This document shows positions 15,423-24,667 of a stretch of 64,000 nt of DNA, one piece after another. The notes under the pieces are model-generated. The model was not told where the DNA came from. It saw only the letters and a list, made by a program, of their open reading frames with translations, and searched no databases. Each line of letters opens with the position of its first letter. The first letter of the stretch is position 1. This stretch comes from Arthrobacter sp. U41 (GTDB lineage Bacteria; Actinomycetota; Actinomycetes; Actinomycetales; Micrococcaceae), in contig NZ_CP015734.1 of the NCBI RefSeq assembly GCF_001750145.1, positions 62,001 to 126,000 of the forward strand, written 5' to 3'. Made by a program: the position numbers and the translations under genes.

Positions 15423-16866
15423 GGCTCTTCGAGGTTCCCGGGGAATGGTCTGCTGAGATGATTGCTCATGCTGCCATCCGGGCTGCACTTCTCAAGAGGA
15501 TACGCGATTTGTAGTTGTCCGGGTTTCGATAGCCTCGTGCGGTTCGTTTGATGTGCTTGATGGCGGTGTTATTGGCCTCGACCTTGGCTGTTGTGGCTCC
15601 GGTGACGATGAGGACTTCGATCTCGGCCCACCACCGGCAGATAGTCCGGTAGAGCCTGTTGGTTTCTGGCATCGCCGCCCGTTCGACCAGGTCCGCCAGG
15701 GCAGACTTCGCCGCTGCGGCGTCTTCGAGGGAGCCTGTGTTCAGCAGCGTGCGGAGTTGTTCCTTGACCTGCCACGCGGCCTGAAGGCTGCCAGTGGGAT
15801 CATCAGCGGCGAACACGCCTGCAAGGCGATGCCGGGCACGTTCTGAGAGTTTCTCATCGGCCTTCAGCAGCAGCATCCGATTCGCCCACGCCGGGTCAGT
15901 GGCCCTGCCCCGCCGGCCCCGAACCTGTTGTGACAGGCCCTGACGGACGGTCGTGAGCATGTCGTTGGCCAGCATCGTCACGTGGAACAGATCTACCGAC
16001 ACCGCCGAGCGTGGAAGCCACATCCGCAGTGCTTTCCGGAACGCCGCGGACGGGTCGATCGCGACGACCTGCACGCCGAGCCGCCAGTGCAGCGGCCGGG
16101 CGAAGAGCCAGTCTCCGACGCCCTTGTGGTCGCGTCCGTCCACGATGCCCAGGACCTGGCCGGTGTCCAGGTCAACGATCGTTGTCATCCACGGCTCGTA
16201 CCGGGTCCAGACCTTCGTGCCCGGGTCCTGGAAGAACCGCACAGAACGGTAGCGGTGCTCATCGATGCCCAGCATCCTGGGCATGAGAAGGTCCACATCC
16301 GGCAGCCGGAGAGCGGCGTCGCCGATGACCTGCTGGACCAGCCACCACGAGATCCCGAATGCCATGGCGGTCTCAGACACGGCCCGGCCTGAATCTATGA
16401 CCGCATCCAGTACGGTCTCGCGCAGCCGCCGTGTCGACCGTGCCCGGCGCGGCACCTGCGGCGTCGCCTCACAGAACGATTTCCGCTCACACAGGTACTC
16501 ATCACAGAACCAGCGCCGCTTGTCCCAGAGGAGCACCACCGCGCCGGCAACCGGGATGTCACGCAGCCGCTGGCACCGGCGTTCCTTCACCCGCGAAGCG
16601 ATCACCCCGCAGCTCGGACAGCCTGGCGGGAAGGTGGACTCCACCGTGACATGACGTGCCCCGTCCGGGAGTACGACCGTGCCGGTGACACGGTAATCGG
16701 GCAGGTTGAAGATCATGCTGGCAGCATCATGGCCAGCCCCAGTAGGCTCTAACAAGGCTCGTGGTTCCTGTTCAGGTTGAATGCGTAGTAACACTCATCC
16801 CAGCAGGACCACGAGTCCTCTTCTAGCTACAACACGAACCTATTTCCCCGGGAACCTTGAAGAGCC
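15423..16866 (-). mobile_element. Complete ISL3-family insertion sequence
   Basis: A 1444-bp element. Its 23-bp terminal inverted repeats (15423-15445 and 16844-16866) match at 22 of 23 positions; both start GGCTCTTC. The 8-bp direct repeat AGTTATAG flanks it exactly (15415-15422 and 16867-16874), as expected for ISL3 transposition. The single transposase gene fills the element. Both ends and the duplication are intact, so insertion is probably recent. Confidence 0.95.
15466..16794 (-). CDS. ISL3 family transposase
   Basis: Up to 442 residues; a start at 16716 (MIFNLPDYRV) is more typical of the family. A zinc-finger region (PPGCPSCGVIASRVKERRCQ, CDEYLCERKSF) precedes an HTH (VSETAMAFGISWWLVQQVIG) and the DDE catalytic core: GIDEHRYRSVRF (first Asp), VVAIDPSAAFRKAL (second Asp) and ATTAKVEANNTAIKHIKRTA (Glu). 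It ends with RGYRNPDNYKSRILLRS. Length and motifs are complete, so it is likely functional. Confidence 0.93.
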   Translation of the reverse strand: MLLRIQPEQEPRALLEPTGAGHDAASMIFNLPDYRVTGTVVLPDGARHVTVESTFPPGCPSCGVIASRVKERRCQRLRDIPVAGAVVLLWDKRRWFCDEYLCERKSFCEATPQVPRRARSTRRLRETVLDAVIDSGRAVSETAMAFGISWWLVQQVIGDAALRLPDVDLLMPRMLGIDEHRYRSVRFFQDPGTKVWTRYEPWMTTIVDLDTGQVLGIVDGRDHKGVGDWLFARPLHWRLGVQVVAIDPSAAFRKALRMWLPRSAVSVDLFHVTMLANDMLTTVRQGLSQQVRGRRGRATDPAWANRMLLLKADEKLSERARHRLAGVFAADDPTGSLQAAWQVKEQLRTLLNTGSLEDAAAAKSALADLVERAAMPETNRLYRTICRWWAEIEVLIVTGATTAKVEANNTAIKHIKRTARGYRNPDNYKSRILLRSAARMAA

Positions 16867-16962
16867 AGTTATAGAGAGCCTGCGCCTCGGATCTTCCCGG
16901 GCCGCCTGAATCGCCCCTCACCGATGCGCAAAGATTCCGCGTCCACTCCACTACCTCGCTGT

Positions 16963-17084
16963 TGTGCAGAGGAGTATCAAGCAGAAACGACGTTAGTGCA
17001 GAGGGGTACTGAAAAATCAGTGCTCAACACTCGCCTGCACAACCCCGAGAACACACGGGCCATCGTGCAGGCGGGTATTGAAAA
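16963..17084. repeat. Clustered short repeats, IS21-like end remnant
   Basis: Three direct copies of a GTGCAG-(A/G)(G/C)G-(A/G)GTA-TT-GAAA type motif begin near 16963, 16997 and 17065. A fourth inverted copy lies near 17042. IS21-family elements carry such multiple terminal repeats with a TGTGCAG core. No istA or istB sequence is attached, so only an end is left. Confidence 0.4.
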
Positions 17085-17229
17085 TGACAAGTGCCCTGTC
17101 TTCCTGGGGTCGGATCGGATGTCTCAACAAGTAAAAGCTTTGCAAGACACTCCACCGATGTGCCATTGCTCGGCAACGGCCGTCGAGCCTACCCGCCCAG
17201 CCCTCGTCGTCGTCGTCAGGACAGTGCCA

Positions 17230-17420
17230 AGGCCCAAGAGCTTGTGTGGGTCCGGAACGCAGGAGAGCGCGTCCAGCAGCGTGGCCAGCGTGACGCCCGG
17301 GTCCATTGTCGCCAGCCGGCCAACAAGGGTCTGGATGGGCGAAGACGTCATGACGGAACGCCTGTTGAACGGCGGTTTTGAACGATCACCTGTTTACCGG
17401 CGGTTCCCCTGTATTAAGAG
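17230..17420 (-). pseudogene. ISAs1-type transposase N-terminal fragment
   Basis: The minus frame from 17351 reads MTSSPIQTLVGRLATMDPGV then LLDALSCVPDPHKLLGL. It parallels MPSSPIQALARHLEDMPAQA and VLDSVPDPRKRRGI of the fragment at 54223. The leader to its right (to about 17420) resembles the sequence before the 54223 copy and is probably the terminal repeat. The catalytic part is absent. Confidence 0.6.
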
Positions 17421-17503
17421 CACTTGCGCCGGGCATGCCGGCATCAGCGCCACAACCCTGCACACGACTTTGCACCAGCCCTGGGTGCCGAGTCGGGGCA
17501 GGG

Positions 17504-17540
17504 CTTAGCGTGGGATTTTTTCCGTTTCCAGTAACCCGGA
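17504..17540. repeat. Degenerate Tn3-type terminal repeat
   Basis: Starts CTTAGCGTGG and runs through ATTTTTTCCGTTT, matching the inner two thirds of the repeat at 22228-22264. The outer part has diverged and lacks the terminal CCCC. Orientation is the same as the 22228 copy, so the two do not form a simple pair. Confidence 0.5.
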
Positions 17541-18497
17541 TGAGATTGACATGGACACAGCATCGGGTTGGTTGACTGTTCCTGATGCGCCGTCAAGGGC
17601 ACCGACGCGGCACTCCGTGAAACGCATCTGACTCACCGATGGCGGTTCTCAGGCGCTTCGCTGTGCCGCTGCCGTCCCGGATCGATAAGGTCTCACACCT
17701 GCCTGTGAGCAGCCGCGCAGCAGGGCCGTCACCGGCCGGGCGCTGCTGCCAGGATAGTCACCGGGCCCGGCAATGCTGGGGGCCGCGCCCGGTGACCAGA
17801 CCCGAAGTGCGCGGACACCGTGCAACATCAGGACGGGGCAAGTCTGGTCGAAACTCCTTGTAAAAACCCCGAACGTAGACCCCGCCCGCGGGCAATGCAC
17901 CCACCCCACGCCGGGGAGGGTCGTCCGCCGCGCGGCGGGCTGTGGGTGGCCGCTTCGGCAGGACTCCTCCGGCCGCGGTCGTTGTCTGCTCCCGGCAAGG
18001 TTTGAAGGACGTGCCGCCGTTCACCGTATGCGGTTACGAACGTTCAGGCCATGAGTCCGGGGCCGATCAATGCCTGGACTTCCTCGCTTCGGTTCCTCAA
18101 GCGCCGACGCACCGTTGACGAAAAGCCCGCCTCAGGCCGCTCAAAGGCCGTTACTGGCTCGCCGGGGGTTCCTCGGGGCCGTCTTCGGCTTTGGTCTTGT
18201 GGCGGGCCTCCTGCTGATGCTCCTCAAGCTTCTGTTCCGCATCCCGGCGACGCTGGCCCACGGTGCGCATCCCCTGGGTGGGCGGCGCTGCCTGATGTTC
18301 TCTGCTTGCCGGCGCCCGGTCATTCCTTCCCGCTCCATCAGTGGCGGGGGGCGCCGGACCATTGTTTTCACTTCCGCTCATGCAGGCATGGTCCCACGAT
18401 GGGGCCACGGGGAAAAGCGGCGCTCAACGCAGAAGGTTGATGCGGGGATCTCCAGTGCAGGGAATAACCGCACTCCTATGGTTCGGCGCGTGAAACG
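17541..18497. other. Long stretch without a convincing gene
   Basis: About 960 bases. The only frame with protein-like composition is a hydrophilic, acidic/basic 76-residue frame on the minus strand at 18151-18381 (SGSENNGPAPPATDGAG, then RRRDAEQKLEEHQQEARHK). It lacks a clear ribosome site and I would not call it a gene with confidence. Nothing else is recognised. Confidence 0.4.
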
Positions 18498-19058
18498 ATG
18501 TACTTTATGGAGAGTCCGGGGACGTTGGACGCGCACCGCCTTGACGGCGGACAGCCTTCCCAGGCGGACATCGATCTGTACCGCGTGCTCAGCGCGGACA
18601 TCTCCGCCGGCGTCGCTGTGGTTTCCACATCCCTGCGCAAGCGCGACTACGCGGCAACGGTGACTGCTTTTCTCTCCGTCTCCTATGACCCTCCTACGAT
18701 GCTGGTCAGCCTCTACGCGGGCTCACGCATCGGCGAAGCGGTCGCCGCGACGGGTACATGGGCGTTGAGTCTGCTGCGCAGCAAGCACCAAGGCGCAGCG
18801 GACTGGCTGGCCAGTCCAGGGACCCCGGTTGAGGGCCTGCTGGCCCAGGTCCCGTACCGCCGTGGCCCGGCCACCGGATCGGTGATCCTCGACGGATCGA
18901 TCGCGTACTTCGAGCTGAGAACGGTTGCCATCCATCCGGCGGCTACACATCTGCTCGTCGTAGGAGAGGTAGTTGCGTTGGGCGGTGACGCTCCGGGGTC
19001 GGAGATACCGGACCCGCTCATACATTTTGCTTCCGCCTACCACCGCCTGGCGCTTTAG
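18498..19058 (+). CDS. Flavin reductase-like FMN-binding protein
   Basis: A 186-residue flavin-reductase-like split-barrel protein. Signatures: SAGVAVVSTSLRKRDYAATV, TAFLSVSYDPPTMLVSLYAG (the S-x-(S/A)-PP-x-(M/L) core), SRIGEAVAATGTWALSLL and VILDGSIAYFELRTVAIHPA. Such enzymes reduce FMN with NAD(P)H, often for a partner monooxygenase, but none is nearby. ATG at 18498 or 18507. It stands alone between IS relics, so it may be a passenger gene. Confidence 0.85.
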   Translation: MYFMESPGTLDAHRLDGGQPSQADIDLYRVLSADISAGVAVVSTSLRKRDYAATVTAFLSVSYDPPTMLVSLYAGSRIGEAVAATGTWALSLLRSKHQGAADWLASPGTPVEGLLAQVPYRRGPATGSVILDGSIAYFELRTVAIHPAATHLLVVGEVVALGGDAPGSEIPDPLIHFASAYHRLAL

Positions 19059-19078
19059 AAGCTGCCCGCCCAGATGTA

Positions 19079-19167
19079 CTAACCCGGTACGTTGGTGACG
19101 CGTTTGGTGGGTGAGGCGCCTTTGAGTGCCGTGTGGGGCCTGTGGTGATTGTAGTGCCCGATGAAGT
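19079..19167 (-). pseudogene. IS481-type transposase C-terminal fragment
   Basis: The minus frame reads FIGHYNHHRPHTALKGASPT then KRVTNVPG and a stop. This is the characteristic end of an IS481/rve integrase-core transposase. Only about 29 residues remain. Confidence 0.7.
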
Positions 19168-19610
19168 CCTCGCTTGGGGGCGGTGCCGAAACCACAGTTA
19201 CAGCAGAGTCCAGTGGTGACATCGCCGTCGTCGTGGCAGTCGGCGCCGACGAGGGAACCGTTGCTACCTGCCGGACGCATCCCGCCGGCGAATGCTCCGG
19301 GAGGTTCCTGCCGTGCTTTAGCCGCTTTCTCCTTCGGGCATCGGATGCGCTGCTTGGGCCCATTGCATCTTAAGAGTCGATGCTGGAACCGATTCGCTGC
19401 GGTTCCGCATTGGTGCGCGCACACTACAGGAGGTGTCATTGCGGCGGAGGTCACTTGCTGTGGCTCGCCAGATAGCGGTGTGAAGGCCTGCCCCTTACCC
19501 GGGAAGGTCACATGAATCTGGCTCTGTAATATCCTGCCTGCCGCGAACACCCCCAAGGGGGCCTGAGGCGACGTAGCATCAAGGTAGGCGGCAGCCAGGA
19601 GTGTGGCGAA
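19168..19610. other. Region upstream of clpC
   Basis: About 440 bases without a recognised gene. It contains the clpC promoter region; I could not identify a convincing CtsR/ClgR-type operator by eye. Confidence 0.4.
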
Positions 19611-22106
19611 ATGTTTGAGCGATTTACCGACCGTGCCCGACGTGTAATGGTGCTGGCCCAGGAAGAGGCCCGACTGCTGAACCACAATTACATCGGTACC
19701 GAACACATCCTTCTGGGTCTGATCCACGAGGGTGAAGGCGTTGCCGCCAAGGCCCTTGAATCCCTGGACATCTCACTTGAGGGTGTCCGGGAGCAGGTGC
19801 AGGAGATCATCGGCCAGGGCCAGCAGTCCCAGCCCGGCCACATCCCCTTCACCCCGCGCGCCAAGAAAGTGCTGGAGCTCTCGCTGCGCGAGGCCCTTCA
19901 GCTGGGCCACAACTACATCGGCACGGAGCACATCCTGCTCGGCCTCATCCACGAGGGTGAAGGTGTTGCCGCCCAGGTGCTGGTCAAACTCGGCGCGGAC
20001 GTCAACCGCGTCCGTCAGCAGGTCATCCAGCTGCTCTCCGGCTACCAGGGCAAGGAAACCACCGGCGCAGACTTAGGCCCGGGCCAGGCCGAAGCGACTC
20101 CCGCCGGTTCCGTGGTCCTGGACCAGTTCGGCCGCAACCTGACCCAGGCTGCGCGGGAGAACAAGCTGGACCCGGTGATCGGGCGCGAATCCGAGATGGA
20201 ACGCGTCATGCAGGTCCTGTCCCGCCGCACCAAGAACAACCCGGTGCTGATCGGTGAGCCCGGCGTCGGCAAGACCGCCGTCGTCGAGGGCCTGGCCCAG
20301 GCGATTGTCCGCGGCGACGCGCCCGAGACTCTCAAGGACAAGCAGCTGTACACCCTGGACCTCGGCTCCGTGGTCGCAGGTTCCCGCTACCGCGGTGACT
20401 TCGAAGAGCGGCTGAAGAAGGTCCTCAAGGAGATCCGCACCCGCGGCGACATTCTTTTGTTCATTGATGAGATCCACACCCTCGTGGGTGCCGGTGCGGC
20501 CGAGGGTGCCATCGATGCGGCCTCGATCCTGAAGCCGCTGCTGGCCCGGGGCGAGCTCCAGACCATCGGTGCGACCACGCTGGATGACTACCGCAAGTAT
20601 GTGGAGAAGGACGCCGCGCTGGAGCGGCGCTTCCAGCCGATCCAGGTCAAGGAACCCTCCGTGGCTGACACCATCGAGATCCTCAAGGGCCTGCGTGACC
20701 GGTACGAGGCGCACCACCGCGTCACCATCACCGACGGCGCGCTGGTCGCTGCGGCGACCCTCTCGGCGCGTTACATCTCGGACCGGTTCCTGCCGGACAA
20801 GGCGATCGACCTGATCGACGAGGCCGGTGCACGGCTACGCATCCGCCGGATGACCGCCCCGCCGGAGCTCAAGGTCATGGACGAGCGCATCGCCGCGATG
20901 AAGCTGGCGAAGGAGTCCGCGTTGGATGCGGAAGACTACGAGGGTGCCGCGGCGCTGCGCGACGAGGAGCAGAAGCTCGTCGCCGTGCACAGAGAGAAGG
21001 AACGCCACTGGAAGACCGGCGGCATGGACGACATCTCCGAGGTAGATGAGGACCTGATCGCGGAGGTGCTGGCGAACTCCACCGGCATTCCGGTCTTCAA
21101 GCTCACCGAGGAGGAGTCCAGCCGTCTGCTGAGGATGGAAGACGAGCTGCACCAGCGTGTTGTGGGCCAGGAGGAGGCGATAAAGTCGGTCTCGCGGGCC
21201 ATCCGCCGCACCCGTGCAGGCCTGAAGGACCCGAAGCGTCCGGGCGGGTCGTTCATCTTCGCCGGGCCCACGGGCGTCGGCAAGACCGAGCTGGCCAAGG
21301 CCTTGGCCGAGTTCCTGTTCGGCGAGGAGGACGCCTTGATCACCCTGGACATGTCCGAGTACTCGGAGAAGCACACGGTGTCGCGTCTCTTCGGTGCCCC
21401 TCCGGGCTACGTCGGGTACGACGAGGGCGGGCAGCTGACCGAAAAGGTCCGGCGCCGTCCGTTCTCCGTGGTGCTCTTCGACGAAGTCGAGAAGGCCCAC
21501 GCGGACCTCTTCAACTCACTCCTGCAGATCATGGAAGACGGCCGCCTGACCGACAGCCATGGCCGGGTGGTGGACTTCAAGAACACCGTGATCATCATGA
21601 CCACCAACCTCGGCACCCGCGACATCTCCAAGAGCGTGGCCACCGGCTTCCAGTCCGGCACGGACACCCAGACCGGCTACAACCGGATGCGCGCCCGCGT
21701 CACGGAGGAGCTCAAGACCCACTTCCGCCCCGAGTTCCTGAACCGGGTTGACGACGTCATCGTCTTCCCCCAGCTGACCCAGGACGAGATCATCCAGATC
21801 GTGGACATGTTCGTGGGCCGGCTGGAGCAGCGCCTTGCGGACAAGGACATGGGCATCGAGCTCACGCCCGCGGCCAAGGTGCTCCTGGCAACCCGCGGCT
21901 ACGATCCCGCAATGGGTGCCCGGCCGCTGCGCCGCACCATCCAGCGCGAAATCGAGGACCAGCTCTCCGAGAAGATACTCTTCGGCGAGCTGCACGCAGG
22001 CGACATCGTGGTGGTGGACGTGGACGACGAAGGCGACGACGCCAGGTTCACCTTCGCAGGAAACACCAAGCCGCGGATCCCGGACGCACTGCCCGCCGCG
22101 AGCTAA
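19611..22106 (+). CDS. clpC: ATP-dependent Clp protease ATPase subunit ClpC
   Basis: An 831-residue Hsp100 unfoldase that feeds substrates to ClpP. Domains: two N-terminal Clp repeats ([20 protein letters not shown] and [20 protein letters not shown]), first AAA module with GEPGVGKT (about 215), a UVR motif ([20 protein letters not shown]), and a second AAA module with GPTGVGKT (about 553) and [11 protein letters not shown]. The [20 protein letters not shown] pore region and D2-small domain are intact. Length is slightly shorter than the mycobacterial ClpC1. Host chromosomes normally carry clpC, so this may be a second copy linked to the stress genes. Confidence 0.95.
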   Translation: MFERFTDRARRVMVLAQEEARLLNHNYIGTEHILLGLIHEGEGVAAKALESLDISLEGVREQVQEIIGQGQQSQPGHIPFTPRAKKVLELSLREALQLGHNYIGTEHILLGLIHEGEGVAAQVLVKLGADVNRVRQQVIQLLSGYQGKETTGADLGPGQAEATPAGSVVLDQFGRNLTQAARENKLDPVIGRESEMERVMQVLSRRTKNNPVLIGEPGVGKTAVVEGLAQAIVRGDAPETLKDKQLYTLDLGSVVAGSRYRGDFEERLKKVLKEIRTRGDILLFIDEIHTLVGAGAAEGAIDAASILKPLLARGELQTIGATTLDDYRKYVEKDAALERRFQPIQVKEPSVADTIEILKGLRDRYEAHHRVTITDGALVAAATLSARYISDRFLPDKAIDLIDEAGARLRIRRMTAPPELKVMDERIAAMKLAKESALDAEDYEGAAALRDEEQKLVAVHREKERHWKTGGMDDISEVDEDLIAEVLANSTGIPVFKLTEEESSRLLRMEDELHQRVVGQEEAIKSVSRAIRRTRAGLKDPKRPGGSFIFAGPTGVGKTELAKALAEFLFGEEDALITLDMSEYSEKHTVSRLFGAPPGYVGYDEGGQLTEKVRRRPFSVVLFDEVEKAHADLFNSLLQIMEDGRLTDSHGRVVDFKNTVIIMTTNLGTRDISKSVATGFQSGTDTQTGYNRMRARVTEELKTHFRPEFLNRVDDVIVFPQLTQDEIIQIVDMFVGRLEQRLADKDMGIELTPAAKVLLATRGYDPAMGARPLRRTIQREIEDQLSEKILFGELHAGDIVVVDVDDEGDDARFTFAGNTKPRIPDALPAAS

Positions 22107-22227
22107 ACGGAAAACCGCCGCTGGCCACCGCCGAGGCGGGCGGAAATCTGGTGTCTCACCTCATTGTCCTGCAGGCCGCACAGGATCGGCACGGGCAAAC
22201 TCAGGCCCCTACGATCACCTTCCAAGG

Positions 22228-22264
22228 CTTAGCGTGGTATTTTTTCCGTTTTCTGAAGCGCCCC
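22228..22264. repeat. Tn3-family terminal inverted repeat (37 bp)
   Basis: Read on the minus strand it starts GGGG and ends CACGCTAAG, with CAGAAAACGGAAAAAAT inside. This is the classic Tn3/Tn21-type end. The outer GGGG is at 22264, exactly where homology to pdxS begins, so the element was inserted in pdxS and its body lay to the left. No tnpA remains next to it. Confidence 0.85.
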
Positions 22265-22864
22265 GAGTTCGTACGGGGCCTGCAGTTCCTTGGCGGCGAC
22301 GTAGAGCTCGTCCTCGGCCATGCCGGCGAGCTTCTTGATCTCGGCCCGGATCTGGCGCATGTGGGTGGTGGCGTTGGAGACGTCGCCGGTGCCGGCCTCG
22401 CCCTTGGAGCGGATCATCGCCGCACCCTCGTTGATGCGGCGCAGCGCCTCACCGAGGTTGGTGGCGCCGCAGACGAAGGGAATGGTGAAGTTCCACTTGT
22501 CGATGTGGTTCGCGTAGTCGGCCGGGGTCAGGACCTCGGACTCGTCGATGTAATCCACGCCGAGGGTCTGGATGACCTGGGCCTCGACGAAGTGGCCGAT
22601 CCGAACCTTGGCCATGACCGGGATGGACACGGCGGCGATGATCGCCTCGATCATGTCCGGATCGGACATGCGGGACACGCCGCCCTGGGCGCGGATGTCG
22701 GCGGGAACGCGCTCGAGGGCCATGACTGCCACGGCTCCGGCATCCTCAGCGATGCGGGCCTGCTCAACGTTGACGACGTCCATGATGACGCCGCCCTTGA
22801 GCATCTCCGCCATGCCCCGCTTGACGTGGTTGCTGCCCGTAACCCGGGAAAGTGGCTGATTCAC
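22229..22864 (-). pseudogene. pdxS: pdxS, C-terminally truncated by Tn3 end
   Basis: The glutaminase-dependent PLP synthase lyase subunit (makes pyridoxal phosphate from ribose-5-P, glyceraldehyde-3-P and ammonia). Clear N-terminal two thirds: [50 protein letters not shown] and [20 protein letters not shown] with the catalytic lysine. Normal PdxS is about 300 residues. Here homology stops after KELQAPYEL (about 200) and the final residues are encoded by the transposon repeat. The C-terminal strands and phosphate site are gone, so it should be inactive. GTG start at 22864. Confidence 0.9.
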
Positions 22865-22946
22865 TGGATGTCTCTTTCGTAGTTGTGGGTGGTGATAGGT
22901 GCGGGATGCTGCCACGGTCGCGGCCGACTCCTGGTTGGATAGGAGG

Positions 22947-23831
22947 CTACTTCAGCACGACGGTCCGGTTGCCCTGGAGGAAGACGCGTCCCTCGCAGTG
23001 CCAGCGGACGGCGTTGGACAGTGCTTTGCGCTCGGTGTCCCGTCCGGCGGCGACGAGGTCCTCGGCGGTGTAGGTGTGGTCCACCTCCACCACCTGCTGG
23101 GAGATGATCGGTCCCTCATCGAGCTCCGCGTTGACGTAGTGGGCGGTGGCGCCGACGGTCTTCACGCCGCGGGCGTGTGCCTGATGGTAGGGCTTGGCGC
23201 CCTTGAAGCTGGGCAGGAAAGAGTGGTGGATGTTAATGGCGCGGCCGTCCAGGCGGCGGGTGAGATCGTCGCTGAGGACCTGCATGTAACGGGCCAACAC
23301 CACCAGTTCGACGTCGAGCCGGTCGACGAGTTCCATCAGGCTCTCCTCGGCCGCCGGCTTAGTGTCGGCCGTGACGGGCACGTCGAAGAAGGGGATGCCG
23401 TGCCATTCCACGATCCCGCGGTGGTCCGGATGGTTCGAGACGACCCCGACAATATCGATGGGCAGCTCGCCGATACGGGCGCGGAACAGCAAGTCGTTGA
23501 GGCAGTGCTCGAATTTGGACACCATGATCAGGACCCGGCATTTCGTCCCCGCGGCCCGCAGGTGCCACTGCATACCAAACCTTTCGGCCACGGGACCGAA
23601 AGCCTCCCGGAGCGATTCGAGGGTGGCCGGCCCGCCGGGGGAGTCCCCGGACGAGGCAAAGTGGAGCCGCATGAAGAAATGGCCGTCGTCCTGGGAATCG
23701 AATTGCTTGCTCTCCAGGATGTCGCAGCCCTCTTCCAGCAGGAATCCGGACACAGCGTGCACGATTCCCCGGGTCTCCGGGCAATCGAGGGTCAGAACGA
23801 AGTCAGCGGCCGTGCTATTCAAGGTATCCAC
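22947..23831 (-). CDS. purU: Formyltetrahydrofolate deformylase
   Basis: A 294-residue PurU that hydrolyses 10-formyl-THF to formate and THF. It has an N-terminal ACT domain ([20 protein letters not shown]) and a formyltransferase-fold catalytic domain with [40 protein letters not shown] (catalytic His) and [19 protein letters not shown] (catalytic Asp). It sits at the 3' part of the sarcosine operon. There sarcosine oxidation loads one-carbon units on THF, and PurU would free THF. GTG start at 23831, three bases after the stop of the sdaA remnant. Confidence 0.95.
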   Translation of the reverse strand: MDTLNSTAADFVLTLDCPETRGIVHAVSGFLLEEGCDILESKQFDSQDDGHFFMRLHFASSGDSPGGPATLESLREAFGPVAERFGMQWHLRAAGTKCRVLIMVSKFEHCLNDLLFRARIGELPIDIVGVVSNHPDHRGIVEWHGIPFFDVPVTADTKPAAEESLMELVDRLDVELVVLARYMQVLSDDLTRRLDGRAINIHHSFLPSFKGAKPYHQAHARGVKTVGATAHYVNAELDEGPIISQQVVEVDHTYTAEDLVAAGRDTERKALSNAVRWHCEGRVFLQGNRTVVLK

Positions 23832-23834
23832 GGG

Positions 23835-24018
23835 TCAGCACTCGATCACGTTCACGGCCAGGCCTCCGCGGGAGGTTTCCTTGTACTTGGTCTTCATGTC
23901 CGCTCCTGTCTCACGCATGGTCTTGATCGCTTTGTCCAGCGATACTTTGTGGCTGCCGTACCCCTGCAGGCACAGGCCGGCGGCGTTGATGGCCTTCACA
24001 CTGGCGATGGTGCGGCGT
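23835..24018 (-). pseudogene. Remnant of a second sdaA 3' end
   Basis: Encodes [40 protein letters not shown] and [12 protein letters not shown], then a stop. It parallels the end of the intact sdaA at 24668 but differs at roughly 18 of about 175 positions. It is therefore a different allele rather than a fresh duplication. Its stop lies three bases from the purU start, which suggests that sdaA-purU was the original junction before gpx was inserted. Confidence 0.88.
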
Positions 24019-24027
24019 CAATCCGTG

Positions 24028-24513
24028 TCATGCGAGGGCCCCCTGCACGGAGCCAATGACTTCGGGTGATTCAGGAGCCATCGTCGAGGCAAAGCGCGCT
24101 ACAACCCCACCGTCGCGGTTCACTAGAAACTTCTCGAAATTCCACTGCACCTGCTCCGGAAGATCGGGATTTCTGAACTTGGTTAGTTCCGCGTAGAGCG
24201 GGTGCTGGTCCTCGCCATGGACGTCTGCCTTGGCAGTCATCGGGAACGTCACACCGAAGTTGCGTTCGCAGAACTCGGCAATCTCGGCGTCGGCCCCGGG
24301 CTCCTGCCCGGCAAACTGATTGCACGGGATCCCCAGCACCGCGAATCCCTGCTCCCGGAACTTGTTGTGCAGCGCCTCTAGTCCTGCGTACTGCGGCGTG
24401 TGTCCGCAATGGGACGCGACGTTCACCACCAGTACCACCTCCCCCTTGAAGCGGCCGAAGTCAGCGTCCGTTCCGTCGATAAGGGTAAGGGGAATGGAGT
24501 GCAGAGCGGTCAT
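24028..24513 (-). CDS. Glutathione peroxidase family protein (Cys type)
   Basis: A 161-residue thioredoxin-fold peroxidase. Signatures: VVLVVNVASHCGHTPQYAGL (peroxidatic Cys where animal enzymes have selenocysteine), GIPCNQFAGQEPGADAEI and VQWNFEKFLVNRDGGVVARF (W-N-F active-site motif). Actinobacterial members usually take electrons from thioredoxin or mycothiol systems. The ATG at 24513 has GAGGA upstream. It sits between two sdaA 3' sequences. The obvious substrate source is peroxide made by sarcosine oxidase. Confidence 0.92.
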   Translation of the reverse strand: MTALHSIPLTLIDGTDADFGRFKGEVVLVVNVASHCGHTPQYAGLEALHNKFREQGFAVLGIPCNQFAGQEPGADAEIAEFCERNFGVTFPMTAKADVHGEDQHPLYAELTKFRNPDLPEQVQWNFEKFLVNRDGGVVARFASTMAPESPEVIGSVQGALA

Positions 24514-24667
24514 GAGGCATCCTCGCAAAGTTGTTGATCCGAAGCGGCATCCCGGAAACGGCGCCGCCGCTCGCTTGGCACCACCGCACGTGGAACTCCA
24601 TGGTTCCCTGCACGCCGCACGCCTGCCCCTTGCCGCGGCGGGATCCCGACTAAATGGCCATCATGGC

